Shown: piece by piece, positions 1 to 6,651 of the stretch
Layout: every line of letters starts with the position of its first letter
How positions within the stretch are numbered: position 1 is the first letter of the stretch
From: Endozoicomonadaceae bacterium
Lineage (GTDB): Bacteria; Pseudomonadota; Gammaproteobacteria; Pseudomonadales; Endozoicomonadaceae
Direction: 5' to 3'
NCBI GenBank assembly: GCA_023146365.1
Contig: JAGLCE010000015.1
Coordinates: 1 to 9,857, forward strand
Length of the DNA: 9,857 bases
Notes under the pieces: generated by a model
What the model was told of the DNA's origin: nothing
The model's database searches: none
The model's input: only the letters and a program-made list of their open reading frames with translations
Position numbers and translations under genes: made by a program

Positions 1-138
1 ATCAAAAGATAACGACGAGCTAGGTTCGACATGCCTACCGTTGAAAGGCAATTTTTCATCACCTGTATCAGGTTTCGATCGATGGGGAGTTGCTTCTTGC
101 ATACCTTCAGGATAATTTTTACAAATATATCTATCCAT
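1..138 (-). CDS. Possible partial gene, N-terminal 46 residues only, unknown function
   Basis: The minus-strand frame from an ATG at 138 stays open for 46 codons to the window edge, starting MDRYICKNYPEGMQEATPHR. An AGGA sequence lies 8 nt before the ATG, which supports this start. An in-frame ATG at 147 has no properly spaced ribosome-binding site. The peptide is polar, has no signal peptide or membrane segment, and I do not recognise its family. A caution is that the plus strand is also open from the edge to about position 111 in another frame, so strand assignment rests mainly on the start signal. The gene would be transcribed leftward, in the same direction as the isc genes but downstream of a likely terminator, so it is probably a separate unit. 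Confidence 0.35.
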   Translation of the reverse strand, partial: MDRYICKNYPEGMQEATPHRSKPDTGDEKLPFNGRHVEPSSSLSFD

Positions 139-718
139 CTTACACATCCTATTTAATTAACAAATTAATTGGATGTTTAATTCTTTAAAAAGTTCAATCA
201 TTAAGTGTTAATATAATGGTGATGGTCGTAATCATTGAAGATGCTTGATGATGAAACTTTACCCAGAATTGGTGTTTCGTTGATCAGCAGGATTAACGAA
301 AATTTTCAGATGTTAAATCTTACATCTTGAATTCGCTTGAGTCTATGGTTATGGTTTAATAAGAATTCATCACCAATAAGACTACAATAATTTAAAAAAC
401 TTTTTATTCACTGCCTGTTAAATAGAAAAAAACAATACAACTATGCTCACTGTATTGTTTCGCACTAATATTAAAGGTTTATTAGCTTTTACCTTTTCTT
501 GTAAGTAAAGGTTAACTCCAATAGTTATGACTAAACATTGAACTACATTAATGTAGCGCTGATTAAATTACATTCAGAGCCATTGAATGTTGAGGTTATA
601 TTAAAGCGCCCAAAGGGTGGCATTGATAATACTAACAACGGTGATAGTGATATCATCGAACTGTGTAAAAATCATGCCATCAGTGAGCCATTTTATCGTG
701 AATTAAGACCAGCAGCCA
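139..718. other. AT-rich intergenic region with no confident gene
   Basis: This 580-base stretch lies between the end of iscX and the partial gene at the left edge. It is much richer in A and T than the isc genes. A hairpin with a T-run sits at 426-460 (listed separately). Further left-to-right structures are AAAGGT/ACCTTT/AAAGGT arms at 473-478, 491-496 and 507-512, a perfect palindrome CTACATTAATGTAG at 543-556, and a 7-bp inverted repeat (ACATTCA at 570-576, TGAATGT at 584-590). A plus-strand frame opens with TTG at 538 and runs on antisense into iscX. It has no ribosome-binding site and an upstream stop at 532-534, so at best it is a gene remnant. I see no tRNA, rRNA or known mobile element here. 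Confidence 0.6.
426..460 (-). terminator. Candidate rho-independent terminator for leftward isc transcription
   Basis: Read on the minus strand, a perfect 10-bp inverted repeat (arms at 460-451 and 439-430) with an 11-nt loop is followed directly by a run of T (complement of the A-run at 426-432). That is the arrangement of an intrinsic terminator in the leftward direction. On the plus strand only three T follow, so it would work poorly there. The stem is AT-rich, which lowers its expected strength. It lies about 260 nt beyond the iscX stop codon with no clear gene between, so it most likely ends the isc transcript. Confidence 0.5.
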
Positions 719-913
719 TTAGGCCAACTCGTCAATCCACGCCATCTGAATCGCCTCAAGGATACTTTCGCCACAACGCTCTGGCGCACCGTCAAAACCC
801 TCCAGTGCCAATATCCAGTGTCGCAAATCCATAAAATTCACATAACGGGGATCCGTATCTGGATATTTTTCACTCAACTCAATGGCGATATCCACCACAT
901 CCGTCCAGATCAT
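719..913 (-). CDS. iscX: IscX, small acidic ISC accessory protein
   Basis: This 64-residue acidic protein matches IscX (YfhJ) in length and layout: a WTD start (residues 3-5), YPDTDP (17-22), the F-x-D-L-x-x-W-I segment (27-34), and the C-terminal ILEAIQMAWIDE block. IscX binds IscS, competes with frataxin (CyaY) at the same site, and modulates iron supply and desulfurase rate; it is usually the last gene of gammaproteobacterial isc operons, as here. I chose the ATG at 913 because homology begins there and GGAG lies 9 nt upstream. A longer frame from 1006 would overlap fdx and adds unrelated residues. It follows fdx by 22 nt, consistent with co-transcription. Confidence 0.93.
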   Translation of the reverse strand: MIWTDVVDIAIELSEKYPDTDPRYVNFMDLRHWILALEGFDGAPERCGESILEAIQMAWIDELA

Positions 914-935
914 GACCTGCTGCTCCGCAATGGCT

Positions 936-1286
936 TCAGTGTCGTTCTGACACTTGGTTGATCGTATAACGGGGCATTTCCACCACCAGATCCTCACTCT
1001 GTACAATGGCCTGACAGCTCAGACGTGACTCATGCTCCAGCCCCCACGCCTTATCCAGAAGATCATCCTCCAGTTCGTCAGACGGCTCCAGCGAGTCAAA
1101 ACCCTCCCGAACAATGACATGACAGGTCGTACAAGCGCAAGACTTCTCACAGGCATGTTCAATCTCAATTCCGTGTGCCAACGCTGCATCCAATATAGTG
1201 GTGGTTCCCGAATCCACGTTGATCACCTTTCCTTCCGGACAGACATCTTCATGCGGCAGAAACACAATCTGGGTTTTCTTGCTCAT
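936..1286 (-). CDS. fdx: [2Fe-2S] ferredoxin of the ISC system
   Basis: This 116-residue protein is an adrenodoxin-type ferredoxin that donates electrons during cluster assembly on IscU, probably for reducing sulfur bound to IscS. The four cluster ligands are visible as Cys46, Cys52, Cys55 and Cys91 in the pattern C-x5-C-x2-C-x35-C, the same spacing as E. coli Fdx. Cys50, between the first two ligands, matches the conserved non-ligand cysteine of ISC ferredoxins. The motif is CEKSCACTTCH at 46-56. The start at 1286 is supported by GAGGGG, formed by the last hscA codons, with a 6-nt gap between hscA and fdx. This arrangement suggests translational coupling to hscA. Length is close to the usual 111 residues. 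Confidence 0.95.
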   Translation of the reverse strand: MSKKTQIVFLPHEDVCPEGKVINVDSGTTTILDAALAHGIEIEHACEKSCACTTCHVIVREGFDSLEPSDELEDDLLDKAWGLEHESRLSCQAIVQSEDLVVEMPRYTINQVSERH

Positions 1287-1292
1287 TATCGA

Positions 1293-3152
1293 CTACCCCT
1301 CAAATTCATCGACAAAATGCCCTGAGAGCGCTGCTCTGACCCCGTCATCCATGCGACGGGCGGCAAACTCATCAGACGCTTGGGCTAACTGTTCAATATG
1401 CGTCTTGATTGCCCGAGCATCACGACCCTTGCGAACCTCCATAAGGGTTTGCATGGCCGTCTCCAACTGAGTGCGCTCTTCCGAATTCAATAGACGATCA
1501 CCATCTTTAACCAACGCGATGTTAACAGCCTCAAGTATTCGATCAGCCTCAACCTGCTGATCCAGTAATAATCGTGCATCTTTATCTGTTGCTGCATAGT
1601 CAAAGGAGTCTCTGATCATCTGAACAATTTCATCATCAGACAGACCATATGACGGCTTGACCTGTACTGCGGTCTCAATGCCAGATGATCGCTCCCGAGC
1701 ACTGACACTCAGCAACCCATCGGCATCGATCTGGAATGTTACCAGAATCCGTGTCTGCCCTGCCGGCATGGCCGGCAAACCATTCAAGGTAAATCGAGCC
1801 AGAGAACGATTGTCCGCTATTAACTCCCGCTCCCCCTGCAATACATGAATGGAGATGGCTGTCTGACCGTCTTTGTAGGTCGTGAACTCTTGGGCTTTAA
1901 CTACCGGGATCGTGGTATTTCTATAGACCACCTTCTCCATCGCCCCCCCCATTGTTTCCAATCCAAGCGACAGCGGAATAACATCCAAGAGTAGCATTTC
2001 ATCAGCGGACTGATTACCCACTAAAATATCCGCTTGCAAGGCTGCGCCCACTGCGACCACCTGATCAGGATCAATAGACGTCAACGGTTCTTTATTAGCT
2101 AGCTCCGCCACCCGCCGTCTAACACGAAGCACTCGAGTTGAACCACCCACCATGACCACTTCGCCGATATCCGACATGTTCAGCTTTGCATCACGCAAAG
2201 CCCGCTTGAATGCTTGCAGGGTTCGATCAATCAGCGGATCAACCAAGGCGTTAAATACCGTTCTCGACAGCTCGCCAGACCAGCCTTCGAAATTGACCGA
2301 TGCCACAGAATCAGCGGTTAGCACTTCTTTTGCGTCACAGGCTATCTGCAACACCGTGCGTAAACGCTCAGGTGTCAGAGAGGTCTCGGCAATGCCTGCC
2401 TGTTCAAGCAGCCAGCGCGCCACAGCATGGTCAAAGTCATCACCACCCAGTGCAGTATCTCCGCCGGTAGCCAACACTTCAAACACGCCTTTATTCAATC
2501 GCAGAATGGAAAGATCAAACGTGCCACCGCCAAGATCAAACACGGCGATAACCCCTTCTCCACCTTGATCCAGTCCGTAGGCGACAGCAGCAGCAGTCGG
2601 CTCATTCAATAGACGCAAGACATTAATACCTGCCAACCGAGCAGCATCTTTAGTCGCCTGACGCTGAGCATCATCAAAATAAGCTGGCACAGTAATAACC
2701 GCACCGCTCAAAGACCCACCCAACGCCTCCTCGCCACGCTGTCGCAAGACTGTAAGTATCTCAGCTGAAACTTGAACCGGACTCACATCACCCATAACGG
2801 TTCGGATAAAAGGCATCCCTTTATCGGCATTCACAAAATCAAAGGGCATCACATTACCCAGCGTTTTAACATCATCGACACCACGCCCCATCAGACGTTT
2901 AACGGACACAATGGTATTCCGGCTATCCGTTGTCGCTTTGACCTTGGCCTGATAACCCACAACGACCTCATCACCGTAATGGACAACGGAAGGAAGAATG
3001 ACTTGACCGTCATGATCGGGAACTGTTTTCGCTACACCGCTCTGGACAGAAGCGATCAAGGAGTTCGTAGTGCCGAGATCAATCCCCACCGCCCGCTTCT
3101 GCTGGCGAGATACGAGACTCTGACCGGGTTCTGAAATATGCAATAATGCCAT
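1293..3152 (-). CDS. hscA: HscA, specialised Hsp70 chaperone for IscU
   Basis: This 619-residue protein is the ISC-specific Hsp70 that uses ATP to release or transfer clusters from IscU, whose LPPVK motif it binds. The N-terminal MALLHISEPG is typical of HscA rather than DnaK. Nucleotide-binding signatures are GIDLGTTNS (23-31), NEPTAAAVAYG (183-193), FDLGGGTFDLS (205-215) and VGGSTRV (335-341). The interdomain linker with LLLDVIPLSLG is at about 387-397, followed by the substrate-binding domain and helical lid. Length agrees with E. coli HscA (616). The ATG at 3152 is preceded by AAAGGCGG. The gap from hscB is 160 nt, unusually long for this operon, and fdx follows after 6 nt. HscB is its J-protein partner. 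Confidence 0.97.
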   Translation of the reverse strand: MALLHISEPGQSLVSRQQKRAVGIDLGTTNSLIASVQSGVAKTVPDHDGQVILPSVVHYGDEVVVGYQAKVKATTDSRNTIVSVKRLMGRGVDDVKTLGNVMPFDFVNADKGMPFIRTVMGDVSPVQVSAEILTVLRQRGEEALGGSLSGAVITVPAYFDDAQRQATKDAARLAGINVLRLLNEPTAAAVAYGLDQGGEGVIAVFDLGGGTFDLSILRLNKGVFEVLATGGDTALGGDDFDHAVARWLLEQAGIAETSLTPERLRTVLQIACDAKEVLTADSVASVNFEGWSGELSRTVFNALVDPLIDRTLQAFKRALRDAKLNMSDIGEVVMVGGSTRVLRVRRRVAELANKEPLTSIDPDQVVAVGAALQADILVGNQSADEMLLLDVIPLSLGLETMGGAMEKVVYRNTTIPVVKAQEFTTYKDGQTAISIHVLQGERELIADNRSLARFTLNGLPAMPAGQTRILVTFQIDADGLLSVSARERSSGIETAVQVKPSYGLSDDEIVQMIRDSFDYAATDKDARLLLDQQVEADRILEAVNIALVKDGDRLLNSEERTQLETAMQTLMEVRKGRDARAIKTHIEQLAQASDEFAARRMDDGVRAALSGHFVDEFEG

Positions 3153-3241
3153 TTGCCGCCTTTTACGTATGATTCGATTCTGCCGCTATCGAACTGCTAC
3201 AGGAAAGAAAATTATGCAGGAAATGATATTCATAAGGTGTT

Positions 3242-3250
3242 GGGGGGGGG
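3242..3250. repeat. Nine-base G/C homopolymer in the hscB-hscA gap
   Basis: Nine consecutive G on the plus strand (C in the transcript) sit about 90 nt upstream of the hscA start and about 62 nt after the hscB stop. The tract lies in the 160-nt gap (3153-3312) that separates these normally adjacent genes. Length variation here would not change a reading frame, but it could alter spacing or transcript structure. It could also be an assembly or sequencing slip. Confidence 0.9.
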
Positions 3251-3312
3251 CGGACCAAAAGCGTCGAGATGCCCAACCTATACATGACCTTCCATTCGAA
3301 CTGAACAAATAC

Positions 3313-3873
3313 TCAGTAATCCGGCAGCTCCTCTTCCATCTGCTCGGCTTCCGCAATGAATTTCACCAAGAAATGCATTTTATGAGTGATCGCCGCCGCT
3401 TTCTGAAACGCTTCTTCGGTTCGTGCTGACCACTCAGTAACAAACTCATCCTCCAGTGTCGCCAGCATACGCCGCGCCTCACTCAGCAACTGTTCTACAG
3501 CCCGCTTAGGATCAGCGCTGTCGCCAATGCTCACAAGGTCGTCACGTAGCTCCATCTGCTGTATTAGAAAGGCAGAATCTACCACGGTATGACGATCGGA
3601 ATTCACCGATACACCCGCCACTTCCAGCAGGTAAACGGCACGCAAAACAGGCGAGTTCAGCGTTTCATAAGCTTGATTAACAAAGGCTGAACACTCTACG
3701 GCCAACCGTTGTTTTTGATCACCTCGCGCCACAAAGCGATCAGGATGAACCGCTTTTTGCCATTCAAGGTAACAGGCATTCAGTGTGTCATATTCAATAT
3801 CAAACGCCACGGGCAACCGAAACAGTTCAAAGTAGCTCTGCTGCAGATCAAATTCAGCCAACGGATCAGACAT
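3313..3873 (-). CDS. hscB: HscB, J-domain co-chaperone for HscA and IscU
   Basis: The 186-residue product (E. coli HscB is 171) is the J-protein that delivers IscU to HscA and stimulates its ATPase. The N-terminal J-domain starts with YFELF and carries the essential HPD triad at residues 43-45 (AVHPDRF). The C-terminal three-helix IscU-binding region shows MELRDDL in the middle and HFLVKFIAEAEQMEEEL near the end, both characteristic of HscB. I chose the ATG at 3873 because homology begins there and GGGGAGAG stands 6 nt before it. The frame from 3936 would add 21 unrelated residues within iscA. The start overlaps the end of iscA by 8 nt, implying translational coupling. Confidence 0.95.
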   Translation of the reverse strand: MSDPLAEFDLQQSYFELFRLPVAFDIEYDTLNACYLEWQKAVHPDRFVARGDQKQRLAVECSAFVNQAYETLNSPVLRAVYLLEVAGVSVNSDRHTVVDSAFLIQQMELRDDLVSIGDSADPKRAVEQLLSEARRMLATLEDEFVTEWSARTEEAFQKAAAITHKMHFLVKFIAEAEQMEEELPDY

Positions 3874-4189
3874 TAAAGCTCTCCCCACAGCCACACTCAC
3901 TGGCCACATTGGGGTTATTGAATCGGAAACCCTCATTCAGACCTTCTCGCACGAAATCTAGCTCAGTACCATCCAGATAATTCAGACTTTTTGGGTCAAT
4001 GAAAAGCTGCTCACCATGACTTTCGAACATCAGATCATCTTTCATGGTTTTGTCAACAAATTCAATCACATAGGCCATACCAGAACAGCCACTGGACTTC
4101 ACGCCGAGGCGAACTCCAACACCTTGGCCACGATTATCTAATTGTCGACGGACATGTCTAGCCGCCGCCTCTGTCATGGTTACCGCCAT
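3866..4189 (-). CDS. iscA: IscA, A-type iron-sulfur carrier protein
   Basis: This 107-residue A-type carrier receives or stores iron or clusters and passes them to target proteins, especially [4Fe-4S] enzymes. The three conserved ligand cysteines are Cys35 (in SSGCSGMAY) and the Cys99-Gly-Cys101 pair near the C-terminus, the same numbers as in E. coli IscA. The rest, including the start MAVTMTEAAARHV and the length, fits IscA better than the related SufA or ErpA, and the operon position settles it. AAGGG precedes the ATG at suitable distance. The gap after iscU is 105 nt, longer than usual, while the 3' end overlaps hscB by 8 nt. Confidence 0.95.
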   Translation of the reverse strand: MAVTMTEAAARHVRRQLDNRGQGVGVRLGVKSSGCSGMAYVIEFVDKTMKDDLMFESHGEQLFIDPKSLNYLDGTELDFVREGLNEGFRFNNPNVASECGCGESFNV

Positions 4190-4294
4190 GAATCACCCTT
4201 CCAATACTACGTCAGTGTTAGAACCCAGTTTGCAAAGACCTGCCATAGCGCCCAACTACCCACCACTTTCGCTCACCCACCGAAAATGCTCTGC
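4190..4294 (-). other. Long iscU-iscA spacer with tandem GGTGGGT
   Basis: This 105-nt gap separates iscU from iscA, while most other junctions downstream of iscU are short or overlapping. On the minus strand it contains two copies of GGTGGGT (4281-4275 and 4264-4258), 17 nt apart. The first lies in the loop of a weak 5-bp TTTCG/CGAAA stem. I see no convincing promoter, terminator or small gene in it. It could serve as an mRNA processing or differential-stability site, but that is inference. Confidence 0.4.
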
Positions 4295-4681
4295 TCAGGC
4301 TTGTAACTGCTTGTTGCGATAATCGTCGATGGCTGCTTTGATGGCGTCTTCCGCCAGTACCGAGCAATGAATTTTTACTGGCGGCAACGCCAACTCTTCT
4401 GCAATCATGGTGTTTTTTATTGTTTCTGCCTCTTCCAGCGTCATACCCATCATCCACTCTGTCATCAGAGAGCTGGAAGCGATCGCAGAGCCGCAACCAT
4501 AGGTCTTGAACTTGGCGTCTTCGATGATACCTGCATCATTCACTCGGATCTGTAGTCGCATGACATCACCACAGGCCGGCGCACCGACCATGCCGGTACC
4601 AACATGAGAGTCCGTCGCATCCATCTTGCCAACGTTACGGGGATTCTCGTAGTGATCAATTACTTTTTCGCTATAAGGCAT
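4295..4681 (-). CDS. iscU: IscU, iron-sulfur cluster scaffold
   Basis: The 128-residue scaffold protein on which IscS-derived sulfur and iron are built into clusters is the same length as E. coli IscU. Cluster ligands Cys37 (PACGD), Cys63 (YGCGS) and Cys106 (KIHCS) are present, as are Asp39 and His105. The LPPVK motif recognised by HscA is at 99-103. The start MPYSEKVIDHYENPRNVG at 4681 matches the family, with AGGAAGG just upstream. A longer frame from 4708 adds nine unrelated residues. The gene lies 48 nt after iscS, with which its product forms the core assembly complex. Every functional residue I can check is intact. Confidence 0.97.
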   Translation of the reverse strand: MPYSEKVIDHYENPRNVGKMDATDSHVGTGMVGAPACGDVMRLQIRVNDAGIIEDAKFKTYGCGSAIASSSLMTEWMMGMTLEEAETIKNTMIAEELALPPVKIHCSVLAEDAIKAAIDDYRNKQLQA

Positions 4682-4729
4682 TACCTTCCTCTCCTTCCGA
4701 CTCTTCACGTCGGCATAGTCATTCCATCG

Positions 4730-5944
4730 TCAGTGCGCGACCCATTCAACCGAACTGATGTCGACACCATCCTGATACATATCCCATAACGGCGACAATT
4801 CACGTAGTTTAACCACCGCCTGACGAACCTGATTCGCAGCATAATCAATCTCTTCTTCCGTCGTAAACCGGCCAAAGCTAAATCGCAGGGAGCTGTGTGC
4901 CAGCTCATCACTGAGACCCAACGCCCGTAAGACATAAGAAGGTTCAAGGCTCGCGGAGGTGCATGCAGAACCGGATGACACGGCAACATCTTTCAACGAC
5001 ATGATCAGTGATTCACCTTCCACAAAGGCGAAACTGACATTCAGGTTACCCGACATCCGCTGATCCAAGCTCCCGTTAACATACACCTCTGTCATATCAG
5101 ACAGATGCTCAAGGAAACGGTTCCGAAGGGTATGCAGCCGAATACGTTCTGATGCCATGGTCTCACCGGCGATCCGAAAAGCTTCTCCCATGCCGACCAA
5201 TTGATGTGTCGGCAATGTACCGGAACGCATGCCACGCTCATGGCCACCACCATGAATTTGCGCTTCAATCCGGACACGGGGCTTACGGCGTACGTAAAGT
5301 GCACCAACCCCTTTAGGGCCATAAATCTTGTGGGCACACACCGACATGAGATCAACTTTCATCTCCTGCAGATCAATAGGGAGTTTGCCCGCACTCTGAG
5401 CTGCATCCACATGAAACAACACATTGCGTTCACGGGTAATCTCACCCACCGACTGAATGTCAGTAATAGTACCAATCTCGTTATTTACATGCATTAAGGT
5501 AACCAATATCGTCTCTTTTCGGATCGCATCGGCTACCGCTTGCGGCTCAATCAAACCGTCAGAATTTGGTGAGATATAGGTCACCTCAAATCCTTCGCGC
5601 TCAAGCTGACGGCAGGCATCAAGGACGGCTTTATGTTCAATTTTTGAGGTAATAATATGTCGCCCTTTCTTCTGATAGAAACGAGCGACACCTTTAATCG
5701 CCAAATTATCAGACTCGGTAGCACCCGAGGTCCAGACAATCTCGCGAGAATCCGCATTGAGCAGTTCGGCAACCTGTTTTCGGGCATTTTCCACTGCCTC
5801 TTCTGCCTTCCAGCCGAACATGTGGGAACGAGATGCCGAATTACCGAAGTTTCCATCAAGGGTCAAACACTGCATCATCAATTCAGCCACGCGCGGATCC
5901 ACGGGAGTGGTTGCAGAGTAATCAAGGTAAATAGGTAGTTTCAT
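4730..5944 (-). CDS. iscS: IscS, cysteine desulfurase
   Basis: This 404-residue PLP enzyme, the exact E. coli length, converts cysteine to alanine and holds the sulfur as a persulfide for IscU, tRNA thiolation and cofactor synthesis. The alignment with E. coli appears gap-free, placing the PLP-binding lysine at 206 (HKIYGPKG) and the catalytic persulfide cysteine at 328 in SSGSACTSASLEPS. GATESDNLAIKG, the EHKAVLD histidine and the GGGHERGMRSGT segment are also intact. The residues before the PLP lysine read SVCAHK, where E. coli has SFSGHK, which adds a nearby cysteine. The start at 5944 (MKLPIYLDYSATTP) is set by homology. A GTG at 5965 is in frame but adds unrelated residues. The ribosome-binding site lies in a possible hairpin loop. 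Confidence 0.97.
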   Translation of the reverse strand: MKLPIYLDYSATTPVDPRVAELMMQCLTLDGNFGNSASRSHMFGWKAEEAVENARKQVAELLNADSREIVWTSGATESDNLAIKGVARFYQKKGRHIITSKIEHKAVLDACRQLEREGFEVTYISPNSDGLIEPQAVADAIRKETILVTLMHVNNEIGTITDIQSVGEITRERNVLFHVDAAQSAGKLPIDLQEMKVDLMSVCAHKIYGPKGVGALYVRRKPRVRIEAQIHGGGHERGMRSGTLPTHQLVGMGEAFRIAGETMASERIRLHTLRNRFLEHLSDMTEVYVNGSLDQRMSGNLNVSFAFVEGESLIMSLKDVAVSSGSACTSASLEPSYVLRALGLSDELAHSSLRFSFGRFTTEEEIDYAANQVRQAVVKLRELSPLWDMYQDGVDISSVEWVAH

Positions 5945-5945
5945 A

Positions 5946-5969
5946 CAGAGTTTTGTCTCCCTCACTCTG
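5946..5969 (-). promoter_or_regulatory. Possible hairpin presenting the iscS ribosome-binding site
   Basis: On the minus strand, CAGAGT (5969-5964) and ACTCTG (5951-5946) form a perfect 6-bp stem with a 12-nt loop that contains GAGGGAGA, the only ribosome-binding-site-like sequence before iscS. The stem ends one base before the iscS ATG. Unfolded, the site is about 12 nt from the start codon, which is too far for best use. Folding would bring them closer. A role in tuning iscS translation separately from iscR is inference. Confidence 0.35.
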
Positions 5970-6041
5970 GTCTGCTGTTTATACGCCCAGCCATTTGCTG
6001 TAAAGCGACGCTATCCTAATGTCAGATCAGTATTAAAGCGA

Positions 6042-6053
6042 TTCAGTACTGAA
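6042..6053. repeat. Perfect 12-bp palindrome just after iscR
   Basis: TTCAGTACTGAA is a perfect 12-bp palindrome beginning about 9 nt beyond the iscR stop codon, in the 118-nt iscR-iscS gap. A related sequence, CAGTATT, lies close by at about 6028-6034. No T-run follows, so it is not an intrinsic terminator. It may be an mRNA stability element or have no function. Confidence 0.45.
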
Positions 6054-6062
6054 CCTCTTCTT

Positions 6063-6539
6063 TCAGTGTTCAGGGGTTATGGTCAACAACCCGTTCACTC
6101 CCTGCTCGACATGTTGCCTGCAGGCTATTTTCTGTACTTCCTTTCGCTGAACCAAGTCTGCAAGGCTGATTCCATTTAAAAATTCATGAATCTGTTTACT
6201 AAGGTCGCACCAGAGATGATGAGTCAAACAGACATCGCCATGCTGACAATCACCAGCACCCTGACAAAGGGTGGCATCCACGGACTCATCGACGGCATCA
6301 ATAATCTCCGCCACGCTGATCTCCTCAGTACATCGAATCAGGCAATAACCGCCACCCGGACCACGTACACTGCCAACCAGCGCATTACGACGCAAGCGTG
6401 AAAATAGTTGCTCAAGATATGAAAGAGAGATGCCCTGACGTCCAGAAATATCCGCCAGAGCAACAGGCTTATCACTAGCATACAGCGCCAAGTCTAGCAT
6501 TGCGGTCACTGCGTAACGGCCTTTCGTCGTCAGTCGCAT
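6063..6539 (-). CDS. iscR: IscR, [2Fe-2S]-sensing transcription regulator
   Basis: The 158-residue Rrf2-family regulator represses the isc operon when it carries a [2Fe-2S] cluster, so that cluster shortage raises expression. The N-terminal winged helix runs from MRLTTKGRYAVTAMLDLA through ISLSYLEQLFSRLR (recognition helix, with Glu43) to SVRGPGGGY (57-65). The cluster ligands Cys92, Cys98, Cys104 and His107 are all present, matching E. coli IscR numbering. Extra cysteines at 66 and 70 lie in the wing region. The C-terminal tail after about residue 140 diverges, as is usual. AAGGA precedes the ATG at 6539. It is the first gene of the isc transcript, with a promoter and IscR operator just upstream, which indicates autoregulation. 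Confidence 0.97.
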   Translation of the reverse strand: MRLTTKGRYAVTAMLDLALYASDKPVALADISGRQGISLSYLEQLFSRLRRNALVGSVRGPGGGYCLIRCTEEISVAEIIDAVDESVDATLCQGAGDCQHGDVCLTHHLWCDLSKQIHEFLNGISLADLVQRKEVQKIACRQHVEQGVNGLLTITPEH

Positions 6540-6586
6540 GAATGATTGATCCTTCTGAATAAAACAAAAACAGTAAATCCGAGATC

Positions 6587-6615
6587 ATTATTTAATACTT
6601 GACTAAATTAATCAA
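6587..6615 (-). promoter_or_regulatory. Likely sigma-70 promoter of iscR and the isc operon
   Basis: Reading leftward, TTGATT (6615-6610) and AATAAT (6592-6587) are separated by exactly 17 nt. They match the sigma-70 consensus at four and five of six positions. Transcription would begin near 6580, giving a leader of about 40 nt before the iscR ATG. The IscR operator overlaps the -35 box and the spacer, as expected for a repressor site. Confidence 0.7.
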
Positions 6616-6619
6616 GTAT
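6595..6619. promoter_or_regulatory. Type 1 IscR binding site
   Basis: This 25-bp sequence fits the published type 1 IscR consensus ATASYYGACTRWWWYAGTCRRSTAT at 24 of 25 positions by my count. The outer arms, AATACTTGA and TCAAGTATT, are a perfect 9-bp inverted repeat when extended to 6594-6620. Type 1 sites are bound only by cluster-loaded IscR. Its overlap with the promoter implies repression when clusters are sufficient. E. coli has two such sites at iscR; I see only one here. Confidence 0.85.
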
Positions 6620-6651
6620 TAATGTCATGAAACCAATACGATTGTCTACTT

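Noticed and set aside
914..1006. Upstream extension of iscX from a start at 1006
   Set aside because: It overlaps the end of fdx, adds 31 residues unlike any IscX, and the ATG at 913 has both homology and a GGAG signal.
1032..1470. Overlapping plus-strand open frames across fdx and hscA
   Set aside because: They are antisense shadows of well-conserved genes with no start signals or recognisable products.
3169..3429. Plus-strand 86-residue frame across the hscB-hscA gap
   Set aside because: Much of it is antisense to hscB, it has no ribosome-binding site, and its content includes the translated G tract.
3874..3936. Longer hscB start at 3936
   Set aside because: The extra 21 residues are encoded in iscA in another frame, and the ATG at 3873 has a strong GGGGAGAG and matches HscB starts.
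6599..6625. Rightward promoter from TTGACT at 6599
   Set aside because: The only -10-like sequences are poorly spaced or poorly matched, and no plus-strand gene follows. The TTGACT is part of the palindromic IscR site.
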